Origin: Deltaproteobacteria bacterium
GTDB taxonomy: Bacteria; Desulfobacterota; Desulfarculia; Desulfarculales; Desulfarculaceae
DNA: 64,000 nucleotides
Reading direction: 5' to 3'
NCBI GenBank assembly: GCA_020444165.1
Contig: JAHLLK010000008.1
Location: forward strand, 62,001-126,000
A program made the translations under genes and the position numbers. Under the pieces are notes generated by a model. The model was not told the DNA's origin, did no database searches, and saw only the letters and a program-made list of their open reading frames with translations. How positions within the stretch are numbered: the first letter of the stretch is position 1; every line of letters begins with the position of its first letter. Positions 37,844 to 46,957 of the stretch are shown here, in pieces.

Positions 37844-38658
37844 GCTATCTCTTGCTCCGGGCCGGGAAACAGCCCCGCCCGGACCTCTGGTCAAGCGGAA
37901 AACCCCGCGCTGTTCCCGGCCCGCGAGCCGGAATTCCCGGCGGATAAAATCTCAGGGCGCCGGGTTTCGCTCGTCATTTAAATTATATCAATTTAATATA
38001 TTATTAAATATATGGTGATTCGGTGGCGGGTATGCCGCCCGCGGGAGGGCCTTGCTCTGGCGGCCGTTCCCAGCCCCGCCGCGGACTGGCCGTTGGGACC
38101 CGGCAGTCCCGGCGACTGGGCCGTGGAGTCCTGGGACGGCTCGCTGATTAGGAGATATAGGTTACCATTTTCAATGTGTTGTATTCTGCCCCGCGGAACA
38201 GGCCGGGACGCGGGGGTGTCCCGCGGGGAGCCTGGGCGAGGCCGAAAACCCTGGAGGGCGGGAGTAGCGGGGGCAGCTCTCCGGCAGGTAACCCGACCCT
38301 ACGCGGAGGTGGTCCAATTCCGGGAATAATTCTCTTTCACGGAGACGAATTCCTTTGTGCCATCCCGCAATCCTGGATTCCAAAACAGCTGAATCGCTCA
38401 AGCCCAAACACAGCCTGGAAAAAATTTGCCGAGGCTCCTCTTAATCGGCCAAGTTGTCCTTTTATGCTCCTTTGTGAACTAATATACTAGGCGCTGTCGT
38501 GGGGGGCACGGTTTTTGCTGCTCGTACATCTGAGCCTGGTTCCGGCTGCGCAATACCTCTGCTTCTCTCTCCATATCGCTGCCCGCTGGATGCCCGCCCC
38601 CGCAAGCCTGCCCACCCGGAACCATAAATTTTTGCAGTCTCAACGCGTGAGGTGACAG
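37844..38658. other. 815-nt gene-free region with an AT-rich patch
   Basis: Nothing with convincing coding sense lies here. An AT-rich patch at 37975-38015 is flanked by GC-rich sequence. Near 38200-38235 GGGAC/GTCCC lies inside CAGGC/GCCTG, a nested hairpin. Several short frames have no family features. It may hold promoters for the chemoreceptor at 38659 and perhaps an unrecognised RNA. Confidence 0.4.
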
Positions 38659-40935
38659 ATGGTGGGGAGAAATTTGACCATTGGCGGCAAAATCACCGCT
38701 GGGTTCGGCACGGTGTTGTTGCTTCTGGTTTTGGCAGGGGTTTTGAGCTTTCTGGGCGTGGGCAACATCGTGCACAACGCCACGGAAGTGATCCAGGGCA
38801 ATGCCCTGGACGGCGAGCTGGCCCAGAAGGAAGTGGACCACCTCAACTGGGCCGGCAAGGTCAACGCCCTGTTGACCGACGACAAGGTCACCGAGCTGAA
38901 GGTGGAAACCGATCCCGCCAAATGCGCCTTTGGCCGCTGGCTCTATGGCGAGGGCCGCCAGCAGGCCGAGGCCCTGGTGCCCAGCCTGGCCCCCCTGCTC
39001 AAAGAGGTGGAGACGCCCCACGCCCACCTGCACGCCTCGGCGGCCGAGATCAAACGCCTGTACCACCCCGCCGATCTGGGCCTACCCGGTTTTCTGGCTC
39101 AAAAAGAAGTGGACCACCTCAAATGGTCCAACAATATCTGCGGCTTGTTCCTCCGCAATGAACCCGCCCTGACCGTGGAGACCGATCCCACCAAATGCGC
39201 CTTCGGCCGCTGGCTCTATGGCGAGGAAGCCAAGCGCGAGGCCGCCGCCAACCCCAAAATGGCCGCCCTGTTGGAAGCCATCAAGGAACCCCACGCCAAG
39301 CTGCATGATTCGGCCCGCCGCATCGGCGCGGTCTACCGCCAGGTGCATCCCGGGCTTATCGACCTGCTCCTGGCCCGGCTTAACGACCACTACGCCTGGG
39401 CCCAGCGGGTCTCCGAAGCCATCATCCTGGGTGAAAAGGGCCTGTCCGTGCAGATGGACCCCACCAAATGCGGCTTTGGCCAATGGCTGGTCAGCCCCGA
39501 GGCCCAGGCTTACGAGAAGGCCGCCCCGGCCCTGGCCTCCCTGCTCCAGTCCGTGGACCAACCCCACCGCGCCTTGCACGATTCAGCCCGGGCCATAGAC
39601 CGGGCCCTGGCCTCGGGCAACAAGGCCCAGGCCGAGCAGATCTTCCAGGCCGCCACCCTGTTCGCCCTGGACCAAGCGAACAAGATATTCCAAGAGGCGA
39701 TCAAATCCGAGCAGGAATTGGTGGGGGGCCGCGCCGCCGCCACGGCCATCTTCACCGGCGAAACCCTGGAGCGATTGGAGGAAACGCGGAGCGTTCTCCA
39801 CCAGATGCAGAAGGAAGCGGAAAACTCCCTCCAGGGCGTCAAGGCGGCCCAGGTCATCTATGCCCAGCAGACCATGCCCGCCCTGCAAGAGACCCAGAAG
39901 CTGTTGCACCAGATCCGCCAGGACGCCCAGGCCCACGTGATGACCGACCAGGCCATGCTCTCCGCGGCCGAAGGCACCCGCTGGCAGGTGTCGGTGGTGG
40001 CCGTGGTGGCCGTGGTCATTGGGGTGGTGCTGGCCTACTTCATCATTCGGGGCATCAACCTCCTTCTGCGCAGCGTCACCCACCGCCTGGCCAGCGGCGC
40101 GGAGAACATGGCCGCGGCCTCCCGCGAGGCCTCCTCGGCCAGCCAGAGCCTGGCCCAGGGCGCCAGCGAGCAGGCGGCCAGCCTGGAAGAGACCAGCGCC
40201 TCCATGGAAGAGATGGGCGCCATGACCAAACGCAACGCCGAGAGCTCCCAGGAGGCGGACCGCCTGATGGAGGAGACCCGCCAGGTAGTGGAGACCTCGG
40301 CCCAGGCCATGCACCAGCTCAAAGAGACCATGTCCCGCATCAACCAGGCCAGCGGGGAAACCGCCAAGATCATCAAAACCATCGACGAGATCGCCTTCCA
40401 GACCAACCTGTTGGCCTTGAACGCCGCGGTGGAGGCCGCCCGGGCCGGCGAGGCCGGGGCCGGTTTCGCGGTGGTGGCCGAAGAAGTGCGGAACCTGGCC
40501 ATGCGAGCCGCCGAGGCCGCCAAAAACACCACCACGCTCATCGAGAGCAATCTGGAGATCATCCGCCAGGGGGCCAAGCTGGTGGACGACACCGACCAGG
40601 CTTTTGGCCAGGTGGAGGAATGCTCCCAGCGGGCGGCCGGCCTGGTGCGGGAGATCACCTCCTCGTCCCAGGAACAGGCCCAGGGAATCGAGATGGTCAA
40701 CCGGGCCACCAGCGAGATGGACAAGGTGACCCAGTCCGTAGCCTCCAACGCCGAGCAGTCAGCCGCCTCTTCCGAGGAAATGCAGGCCCAGGCCGAGACC
40801 CTGCACCAGATGGTGGAGGAGCTGCGCGGCATGGTGGACGGCGGCGGGGCGGGGAACGGCCGCCGTGCGCTCGCGCCAGGCGTGCCGCGCCAGCTTCCCG
40901 CGCCGGACTGGCGCCCCAAGAAGGAGGATTTCTAG
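38659..40935 (+). CDS. Methyl-accepting chemotaxis protein with three tandem CZB zinc-binding domains
   Basis: The 758-residue receptor has a first membrane helix (~12-34) and a second (~441-462). Between them are three CZB repeats starting near residues 56, 148 and 239. Each has an N/V-D-H start, D-P-x-K-C-x-F-G-x-W-L in the middle and H-x3-L-H at the end, so the His-Cys-His-His zinc set is present in all three. The cytoplasmic part has the MCP hairpin tip [23 protein letters not shown] domains sense zinc or oxidants. Usually a single CZB sits at the cytoplasmic end; three in the outer sensor region is unusual. No che genes are near. Confidence 0.88.
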   Translation: MVGRNLTIGGKITAGFGTVLLLLVLAGVLSFLGVGNIVHNATEVIQGNALDGELAQKEVDHLNWAGKVNALLTDDKVTELKVETDPAKCAFGRWLYGEGRQQAEALVPSLAPLLKEVETPHAHLHASAAEIKRLYHPADLGLPGFLAQKEVDHLKWSNNICGLFLRNEPALTVETDPTKCAFGRWLYGEEAKREAAANPKMAALLEAIKEPHAKLHDSARRIGAVYRQVHPGLIDLLLARLNDHYAWAQRVSEAIILGEKGLSVQMDPTKCGFGQWLVSPEAQAYEKAAPALASLLQSVDQPHRALHDSARAIDRALASGNKAQAEQIFQAATLFALDQANKIFQEAIKSEQELVGGRAAATAIFTGETLERLEETRSVLHQMQKEAENSLQGVKAAQVIYAQQTMPALQETQKLLHQIRQDAQAHVMTDQAMLSAAEGTRWQVSVVAVVAVVIGVVLAYFIIRGINLLLRSVTHRLASGAENMAAASREASSASQSLAQGASEQAASLEETSASMEEMGAMTKRNAESSQEADRLMEETRQVVETSAQAMHQLKETMSRINQASGETAKIIKTIDEIAFQTNLLALNAAVEAARAGEAGAGFAVVAEEVRNLAMRAAEAAKNTTTLIESNLEIIRQGAKLVDDTDQAFGQVEECSQRAAGLVREITSSSQEQAQGIEMVNRATSEMDKVTQSVASNAEQSAASSEEMQAQAETLHQMVEELRGMVDGGGAGNGRRALAPGVPRQLPAPDWRPKKEDF

Positions 40936-41019
40936 CAGGCTGTTGAAAAATTGCCTGTTGGAGCTTCGTGAAGGGGGCTCGGTCCTCGGCGGACGCCGCC
41001 CGTAGCAGCGCTAGCCAAA

Positions 41020-41172
41020 GGGCAAGGGGCTTGAGGCCTGACGGCGAGGCGCCCCGGCTGGCGCCCCGCTGCCAAGGCGACCAAAAAACATGCGGGGCGG
41101 GGCAAGGGGCTTGGTGCCTGACGGCGAGGCGCCCCGGCTGGCGTCCCGCTGCCAAGGCGACCAAAAAACTTG
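41020..41172. repeat. 80-bp tandem repeat, two copies
   Basis: GGGCAAGGGGCTTG opens each unit at 41020 and 41100. The units are nearly the same through GCCAAGGCGACCAAAAAAC. They fill the gap between the receptor stop and the convergent prmA-like gene. Each unit has GC-rich dyads, so a terminator role is possible. Confidence 0.6.
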
Positions 41173-41183
41173 CAGACGGGGGG

Positions 41184-42098
41184 TTAGTCCCCGCCGGGGG
41201 GCTGCCGCCAGAGCTGACCCTCCCAGCCGTGGCGCCAGGCCCGGGCGATCTCGGCCAGGCCCTGAGCCAGGAAGCGCTCCGCGGTCTCCCCCCCGGCCTC
41301 GTCCCGGAAGCCGCTCACCACCAGGCGCCCGCCCGGCGCCACCAGGGCGGCCAGGTCCGGGGCCAAGGCCCGGAGGAGCGCTCCGGGCAGGTTGGCCGCC
41401 ACCAGAGGGAACTGGCCCCCCAGGGCCCGGTGGTCCCCGGTCAGGAAATGCACCAACCCGCCGGCCAAGGGGTTCAGCCGGCGGTTGAGGCCCACGGCCC
41501 GCCGTGAGGCCGGATCCGGGTCCACCGCGGCCACCCGGAGCCCCCCCTTCAGGGCCAGGGCCAGGGCCAACACCCCGCTGCCCGCGCCCACGTCCGCCGC
41601 CCAACTCCCCGGCCCCGGCGGCTCGCCCCACTCCCCCTGCAACAGGCGTAAGAGGAGATGCAGGTTCAACCAGGTGCTGGGGTGATCCCCAGCCCCGAAA
41701 GCGGTAAGCGGATCGATGATCAAGACCTCGGGCCCGGCCACGGCGCCCCCCCAGGCCGGCGCCAGCCGGAGGCCCGGCCCCGGCTCCACCAGGGGCGCCG
41801 GGGCCCATTCCCGCCCGGGATCGCGCAGCACCAGCTCCCGCACCCGGGGAGGCGTTTCCAAATCGGCCCAAGCCTTCAGGGCGGCGCGGGAGGCCGGCGC
41901 GTCCGGCCACAAGCTCAGCACCCGCCGCTCGGCCTGCCACACCCGGGCCGCGCCGGCCCGCTTCAGCTCCCGCACCAGCCCACGGGCGGTCTGACTGTCC
42001 GGCGGGAAGAAGATGGCTTCAATCCAGGCCGTGGGTGGGACCCTGGTTTCTGGCGCAGGCAAAGGTGGACTCCTTGAAACTAAGTGGAACCGGGGCAC
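41184..42098 (-). CDS. prmA: PrmA-like ribosomal protein L11 methyltransferase
   Basis: The 304-residue frame has TAWIEAIFFPPDS near residue 23, like the PrmA N-terminal domain. The SAM site AADVGAGSGVLALALAL follows near 190, with IIDPLTAFGAGDHPST just before and VAANLPGALLRAL (the N-x-P substrate motif). PrmA trimethylates L11. The DPLTAFGAGDHPST stretch matches the family P-G-x-A-F-G-T-G-x-H segment but is diverged. The start is uncertain: the GTG at 42098 opens the frame, and the first ~20 residues are not conserved. Confidence 0.8.
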   Translation of the reverse strand: MPRFHLVSRSPPLPAPETRVPPTAWIEAIFFPPDSQTARGLVRELKRAGAARVWQAERRVLSLWPDAPASRAALKAWADLETPPRVRELVLRDPGREWAPAPLVEPGPGLRLAPAWGGAVAGPEVLIIDPLTAFGAGDHPSTWLNLHLLLRLLQGEWGEPPGPGSWAADVGAGSGVLALALALKGGLRVAAVDPDPASRRAVGLNRRLNPLAGGLVHFLTGDHRALGGQFPLVAANLPGALLRALAPDLAALVAPGGRLVVSGFRDEAGGETAERFLAQGLAEIARAWRHGWEGQLWRQPPGGD

Positions 42099-42610
42099 AT
42101 GGCTGGGCCCCCCGCGGGCCGGTCCCCATCTTACTGAGCCCGGGGTCCGGCTTCATCCTTTTTCCGAGCCTCATGGCGGAAGCTGGGCTCCCCCACGGCG
42201 GAGCACGGCGCAAAAAAAAATCATTCCCAGCTTGCACCATCCCCGGGGCGTGCTGATATTCCTACTATCCCAGACGGAATCCGCTGGGGAGACCGGTCAC
42301 CAGCCCTGTGGGAGCCAAGAAACCAGCGGATAAGTCCTGAGGATTATTAGCCTCGTATCTTGCTGAAAAACACCGCGAGCGCGATTTGCCGCCCCCGGTG
42401 ATTAAATCAAACCAGGAGAGATAGTCGACGTCGGGCACGCGGACGAGGAACGTACAAGGTTTTAACACTGCTGTTAAAATAGGTTTTCACTTTTTTCCCG
42501 AGTGATTGTATCGATAGGTGAAAATTATGCGGAGTGCGTGACGTAACCCCATATCCGCGATATCATGAAGGCTATCATTGTTAGCCGCGTTCCACAGAAA
42601 GGTGAGTGTC
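42099..42610. other. Gene-free region before the HesB-like selenoprotein
   Basis: No gene is seen. It contains a CCGCTGG/CCAGCGG stem enclosing about 35 nt (42281-42329) and a perfect 20-bp dyad at 42460-42479. These may regulate the selenoprotein gene. The stem does not match a riboswitch class that I recognise. Confidence 0.45.
42460..42479. promoter_or_regulatory. Perfect 20-bp inverted repeat, putative operator
   Basis: TTTTAACACTGCTGTTAAAA (8-4-8) lies 131 bp before the selenoprotein ATG. AT-rich arms and the exact symmetry suggest a repressor or activator site. Confidence 0.5.
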
Positions 42611-42931
42611 ATGGTAGAGGTCACTGAAAGCGCCAGCCAGGCTATCAAGGGCTTTCTGGCTGAGAAGAATCTAACCACCCCGCTGCGGGTCTACTTGCAG
42701 GAAGGTGGTTGAGGCGGTCCGTCGCTGAGATTGGTTCTGGATGAACCGAAAGACTCCGACGAGAAGTTCGATGTGGACGGCCTCACCTACCTTATTGACA
42801 AGGACCTGGCCCAGACCGCCGGTACCGTGAAGGTGGACTTCGTGGACAACGGCTGGCAGCAGGGCTTCGTGGTATCTTCCACCAACCCCGTGGGCGCTCC
42901 CAGTTCCTGCGGCAGTGGTTGCAGCTGCTAA
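42611..42931 (+). CDS. HesB/IscA-like selenoprotein (Sec34)
   Basis: From the ATG at 42611 the frame meets TGA at 42710-42712 and continues open to TAA at 42931, 106 residues in all. The context LQEGG-U-GGPSLRLVLDE aligns exactly with LEEGG-C-CGSSLRLVLDE in the paralogue at 43663, so Sec34 replaces a conserved Cys. The C-terminus SSCGSGCSC is Cys-rich. HesB-like selenoproteins are an established family related to IscA Fe-S carriers. A SECIS-like hairpin follows. Automatic annotation would report only the piece after the stop. The role is probably Fe-S or redox, not known. Confidence 0.88.
42710..42749 (+). promoter_or_regulatory. Candidate SECIS element of the HesB-like selenoprotein
   Basis: GGTTC(42733-42737)-TGGAT-GAACC(42743-42747), extended by T-A and T-G pairs, places its loop about 25 nt past the UGA. 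This is the expected distance for a bacterial SECIS. The Cys paralogue does not keep this stem. Confidence 0.6.
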
Positions 42932-42939
42932 TTTCGATC

Positions 42940-42967
42940 GGGGGGTCCCCTACCCGGGGGACCCCCC
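42940..42967 (+). terminator. GC-rich hairpin after the selenoprotein gene
   Basis: GGGGGGTCCCC and GGGGACCCCCC pair across a short loop 9 nt after the stop. No T-run follows, so termination may be weak or factor-assisted. Confidence 0.5.
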
Positions 42968-42990
42968 GGCGTTGCCGCCGGTCGCAATGC

Positions 42991-43088
42991 GGGTCGGCCG
43001 CGTGCCGCGGCTGGCGTAGCGGGTCGGCCGCGTGCCGCGGCTGGCGTAGCGGGTCGGCCGCGTGCCACGGCTGGCGTAGCGGGTCGGG
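42991..43088. repeat. 30-bp tandem repeat, three copies plus a partial
   Basis: Units start GGGTCGGCCGCGTGCC at 42991, 43021 and 43051, with one base difference in the third and a partial at 43081. There are no spacers. The rest of the gap up to 43662 is CT-rich then AT-rich and shows no gene. Confidence 0.7.
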
Positions 43089-43662
43089 TTGAGTTGCCAT
43101 GCAAACGGGGGCACCGTCGCTCCCGAAGTTGAGCCGCATCAAACAGAACCGCATCTCACGGCCGCGCCGCCCTGGCGGGCACATCTCGTTTGCCCTGGCC
43201 CATCCTCCCACGCTTTTCTTGTTCCCAGCTCCCGCTCTTCCGGTCTCCTGGGTTCCCAGAAGCCTCCCAGCTTCCGCAACTCCCGCCGGACCGCACCACA
43301 CCCCGCGGGACCGGGCCGGCGAATCCGGTATTTCTCCTGAACGGAAGCGGGCTGGGGTATCGCTGCCGGCGGGAAAAACTTCGGCTGCCTATCTGAAAAT
43401 TAAATGTCAATTATAGGTTGAACAACTGGGTCGCCTGCCTTACTGTTAAATCAAAGATTACCAGAGCGCCTTCTTCGGGAAGCGGGAGTGATCTTGTTGG
43501 GCAACTGGTTGTATTTTGGAAGCAAAGGTCAGATTTTACCGATCTGTTTCCAAAGTTGGTGGTTATCGGCAACAAATATGACGGCGCGATGTATGGCGGC
43601 TTTTTTATGATAAGTGTCCTGCCTATATCCGTCAGCCGCGCCCGTGGAGAAAGGTGGATATC

Positions 43663-43986
43663 ATGGTGGAGGTAACTGAAAGCGCCAGCCAAGCCATCAA
43701 AGGCTTCTTGGCGGAAAAAAACCTGGCGTCCCCCTTGCGGGTCTATCTCGAGGAAGGGGGCTGTTGTGGGTCGTCCCTGCGCTTGGTCTTGGACGAAGCC
43801 AAGGCCAATGATGAAACCTTCGACGTGGACGGCCTGACCTATCTCATTGACAAGGACCTGTCCCAGACCACCGGCGCCGTGAAGGTGGATTTCGTGGATA
43901 ACGGCCGGGAGAAGGGCTTCGTGCTCTCCTCGGCAAATCCCCTGAACGGCGGCGGCTCCTGCGGCGGCGGCAGCTGCTGCTGCTGA
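43663..43986 (+). CDS. HesB/IscA-like protein, Cys form of the selenoprotein paralogue
   Basis: The 107-residue protein matches the product at 42611 along its whole length. Cys34-Cys35 occupies the place of Sec34-Gly35, and the end is SCGGGSCCC. DVDGLTYLIDKDL and VKVDFVDNG are shared. IscA-family proteins bind Fe or Fe-S through Cys near residue 35 and in the C-terminal C-G-x-G-x-C; here the tail keeps several Cys. The ATG at 43663 has AAAGGTGG upstream. It has its own leader and terminator, so the two genes are regulated apart. Confidence 0.85.
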   Translation: MVEVTESASQAIKGFLAEKNLASPLRVYLEEGGCCGSSLRLVLDEAKANDETFDVDGLTYLIDKDLSQTTGAVKVDFVDNGREKGFVLSSANPLNGGGSCGGGSCCC

Positions 43987-44055
43987 GGTCCTGAATTTCC
44001 CGCGGGACGCCGGCCCCCGCCGGGTCCCGCTCCGTTTCTGTTGGTTTGTTCAGGC

Positions 44056-44091
44056 GGCCTCCGTCCTCTCGGGCGGAGGCCCTCTTTTTTT
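44056..44091 (+). terminator. Intrinsic terminator after the Cys-type HesB-like gene
   Basis: GGCCTCCG (44056-44063) pairs with CGGAGGCC (44074-44081), followed by CTCTTTTTTT. Confidence 0.8.
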
Positions 44092-44120
44092 CTGGGTAAA
44101 TGCCTATGGAATCACTAATA

Positions 44121-44369
44121 GAGGCCATTGCATGGTGAAACACATAAAACGTGTTGATATTATGTCAAAAATGGCTGTGAAACATGATTACGGCAGGCAA
44201 TGGCCGATGCGGGCCAAGGATGGCCCGCCAAATTGCAAGCTTAAAAAAGCTTGCAATTTGTGAGGCTTGGCAAAACCCGGGCCCCCGGCAAGCTCTGCTT
44301 GCTGGGGTGGAGTCACGTTTTTGCCAAGCCGACCTTGCACGGGGGCGGGACGCCCCGTGCAATGCTCTC
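44121..44369 (+). repeat. 248-bp structured repeat, family A copy 3
   Basis: Same orientation as the others. In the last hairpin it has CCTTGCAC on the left but GTGCAATG on the right, one mismatch. This is the state between copies 1-2 (A-T pair) and copy 4 (C-G pair). It lies between the HesB-like terminator and the glycosyltransferase. Confidence 0.85.
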
Positions 44370-44531
44370 TAATAATTGGTCCGTCCTCTCTCCCCGCCCG
44401 TCGCCGGCTCCTTGGGGCCGTTTCTCTTTGAACCATTTCGTCCCGCGCTGCGTCCGGATTTGGTTGAAGACCTGCCTCCGGCCAGGTATAAGGTTGAAAT
44501 TTGCGTAGACTACAAAACATGCGAGACAGCT

Positions 44532-45731
44532 ATGAAAATCCTAGGCGTGGTCCCCACCCCCTTCTTTGCCGACCGTGGCTGCCACATGCGCATTTTAGGC
44601 GAGGTGCAGGCCCTGCAGCGCCGGGGGCACGAGGTTCTCTTGGTCACCTATCACCTGGGTCGTGACGTGGAAGGTGTCCCCGCCCTCCGGACCCGGGAAG
44701 TCAAATGGTACAACAAGCTGGAGGCCGGCCCGGCCTTGGGCAAGTTCTATCTGGATATCTTGTTGTGGTGGAAAACCGTCCAGGCCATCCGGGAGTTCAA
44801 ACCCGATGTGCTGCACGGCCACCTGCATGAAGGGGCCTTCCTGGCCCTCATCGCCCGTCCCTTTGCCGCCCCCAGCACCCCCGTGGTCTTCGACGTGCAG
44901 GGCAGCCTGACCCAGGAGCTGGACTCCTACGGTTGGCTCAACAAAATGCCGTTCATACGACCCTTGTTCCGCTGGGTGGAGAACTGGATCAACCGGCGCA
45001 GCGAGCAGTTGGTGGGCTCCAACGTCATGGTCAGCGAGTTCCTGGTCAAGGAGATGGGCCTGCCGCCGGAGCGGGTGCGCACCATCATCGATGGGGTGCA
45101 CATGGGCTTCTTCCAGGGCTCCGGCAACCGCAACCTGCGGGCCGAGCTGGGCATCGATCCCCAACGTCCCATCGTCCTCTACACCGGGGCCCTGTTGGCC
45201 TCCAAAGGGGTCAACAACTACTTCGAAGCCATCCCCCACGTGCTCAAGGAGTACCCCGAGGCCTTCTTCCTGGTGGTGGGCTATCCCGTGGAGGAGAGCC
45301 AGAAACTGGTGGCCTCCCTGGGCGTGGCCGATCACGTGAAGTTCCTGGGCCAGGTGGACTACTTCGAGCTGCCGGACTATTTGGCCATCGGCGACGTGGC
45401 CGTGGACCCCAAGGAGGACGTGGCCGGGGAAGCCAGCGGCAAGATCATCAACTACATGGGCGGCGGCCTGCCCGTGGCCTGCTTCGACAACTCCAACAAC
45501 CGCACCTTCCTGGGCGACACCGGAGCCTTTGCCCCGGAACGCAGCCCCCGCGGCCTGGCCCAGGCCATCATGGAACTCTTGGCCGATCCCCAGGCCCGGG
45601 CCGAAAAAGGCCGCGAGGCCGTCCGGCGGGTGGAGGAGCAGTTCAGCTGGGAAGCCGGCGGACGGCGCTACGAGGAAGCCTTCGAGGACGCCATCCGCCA
45701 GCGTAGGGGATGCCGCACAACCTGCTCGTAA
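44532..45731 (+). CDS. GT4-type glycosyltransferase
   Basis: The 399-residue protein starts MKILGVVPTPFFADRGCHMR, a GT-B N-terminal sugar-acceptor domain. The C-terminal donor domain has RPIVLYTGALLASKGVNNYFEA and GEASGKIINYMGGGLPVACFD, with the E-x7-E-type nucleotide-sugar site region. It probably makes part of an exopolysaccharide or lipid-linked glycan. Neither donor nor acceptor can be told. It stands between two repeat copies (family A copies 3 and 4), with no other glycan genes near. Confidence 0.85.
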   Translation: MKILGVVPTPFFADRGCHMRILGEVQALQRRGHEVLLVTYHLGRDVEGVPALRTREVKWYNKLEAGPALGKFYLDILLWWKTVQAIREFKPDVLHGHLHEGAFLALIARPFAAPSTPVVFDVQGSLTQELDSYGWLNKMPFIRPLFRWVENWINRRSEQLVGSNVMVSEFLVKEMGLPPERVRTIIDGVHMGFFQGSGNRNLRAELGIDPQRPIVLYTGALLASKGVNNYFEAIPHVLKEYPEAFFLVVGYPVEESQKLVASLGVADHVKFLGQVDYFELPDYLAIGDVAVDPKEDVAGEASGKIINYMGGGLPVACFDNSNNRTFLGDTGAFAPERSPRGLAQAIMELLADPQARAEKGREAVRRVEEQFSWEAGGRRYEEAFEDAIRQRRGCRTTCS

Positions 45732-45751
45732 ACGAGCTGTTGCGAGGATAT

Positions 45752-45999
45752 GAGGCCATTGCATGGTGAAACACATAAAACGTGTTGATATTATGTCAAA
45801 AATGGCTGTGAAACATGATTACGGCGGGCAATGGCCGATGCGGGCCAAGGATGGCCCGCCAAATTGCTTGCTTTAAAAAGCTTGCAATTTGTGAGGCTTG
45901 GCAAAAACCGGGCCCCCGGCAAGCTCTGCTTGCTGGGGTGGAGTCACGTTTTTGCCAAGCCGACCTTGCACGGGGCGGGACGCCCCGTGCAAGGCTCTC
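45752..45999 (+). repeat. 248-bp structured repeat, family A copy 4
   Basis: Same orientation. The last hairpin is CCTTGCAC/GTGCAAGG, a compensated pair compared with copies 1-2. The third hairpin has two changes on its left arm (AA to TT) not compensated on the right, so part of the copy is decaying. Confidence 0.85.
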
Positions 46000-46041
46000 G
46001 ATATGGGATCGCGGGTTCCGAAAGCTCAGGGAGTTAAATGC

Positions 46042-46857
46042 ATGCGGTTTAAGGGGCGTCTGGCGCTAAGGTTGGCGGCGGTCCTGGTGCTTGGTATCCT
46101 GGCGGCTTGCCGCGCGCCCGGGGAGGCCCCGCCTCCCGTGCCCCCGCCCACCCCCACCCCCCAGGTGGTGGCGGCCCGCCCGGCCGATTTCGTGGACGCC
46201 CAGGTTCTGATTCCCGGGTTGGTCCTGGATATCCGCTACTACACCGACCACAACTTCGTGGGCGCCCGGGTGGACGGCTACCTGGCCCCGCGCTGCCTCC
46301 TCACCCGGCCGGCCGCCGAAGCCCTGGCCCGGGTGCAAAACCGGCTCCGGGAATACGGCTACGGGCTCAAGGCCTATGACTGCTACCGGCCCCAGCGCGC
46401 GGTGGACCATTTCGGGCGCTGGGCCCTGGCGGTGAGCGACACCAAGACCAAAGCCGAGTTCTACCCCACCGTGGCCAAGGAAAACCTGCACAGCGGCGGC
46501 TACATCGCCCGCCACTCCGGCCACAGCCGGGGCTCCACCGTGGACCTCACCATCGTGCCCCTGCCGGCCCCGCCCCAACCGGCCTACCACCTGGGCCAGC
46601 CCCAGGTGGACTGCGTCCGCCCGGTGGGGGAGCGCTTTGCCGACAACACCATCGACATGGGCACCGGCTTCGACTGCTTCTCCCCCCTGGCCGCCACGGC
46701 CAACCCGGCCGTGGACCCGGACGCCCGGCGGAACCGCCTGCTCCTCAAGACCCTCATGGAGAGCGAGGGCTTTAAAAACTACTCCCAGGAGTGGTGGCAC
46801 TACACCCTGCGGGACGAGCCCTACCCCCACACCTACTTCGACTTCCCGGTGGAGTAA
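46042..46857 (+). CDS. D-alanyl-D-alanine dipeptidase (VanX/DdpX family) lipoprotein
   Basis: This 271-residue protein has a lipoprotein signal with lipobox ILAAC near residue 22, then a Pro-rich linker. The catalytic part has KAYDCYRPQRAVDHF, the zinc and substrate motif ARHSGHSRGSTVDLTI (S-x-H-x3-G-x3-D) and EWWHYTL near the end. These are the VanX residues for a zinc dipeptidase. It hydrolyses D-Ala-D-Ala. As a surface or periplasmic lipoprotein without van genes, it more likely scavenges wall dipeptide than gives resistance. An AGGGAG site precedes the ATG. Confidence 0.88.
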   Translation: MRFKGRLALRLAAVLVLGILAACRAPGEAPPPVPPPTPTPQVVAARPADFVDAQVLIPGLVLDIRYYTDHNFVGARVDGYLAPRCLLTRPAAEALARVQNRLREYGYGLKAYDCYRPQRAVDHFGRWALAVSDTKTKAEFYPTVAKENLHSGGYIARHSGHSRGSTVDLTIVPLPAPPQPAYHLGQPQVDCVRPVGERFADNTIDMGTGFDCFSPLAATANPAVDPDARRNRLLLKTLMESEGFKNYSQEWWHYTLRDEPYPHTYFDFPVE

Positions 46858-46957
46858 TCACCTATTCCAAAGCGATTTTGCGGGCCGCGCCCCGGGGGCG
46901 ATGTGCCAAGATAAGCCAACCCTGCCCCGAGTCTTGCCCTTCGGTGAAGGGGGTGGC

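Noticed and set aside
42281..42329. Glycine or other known riboswitch
   Set aside because: GGGGAGACC recalls a glycine aptamer piece, but the remaining conserved segments are missing and the downstream gene does not fit.
42611..42931. Reading the first HesB-like gene as a broken duplicate of the second
   Set aside because: The UGA aligns exactly with Cys34 of the twin, differences elsewhere are conservative, and HesB-like selenoproteins are a known family.
42991..43088. CRISPR array
   Set aside because: The 30-bp units are directly adjacent with no spacers, and no cas genes are present.
46042..46857. Vancomycin-resistance gene
   Set aside because: No vanH, vanA or regulators are near and the product is a lipoprotein; VanX-like dipeptidases are common in wall recycling.
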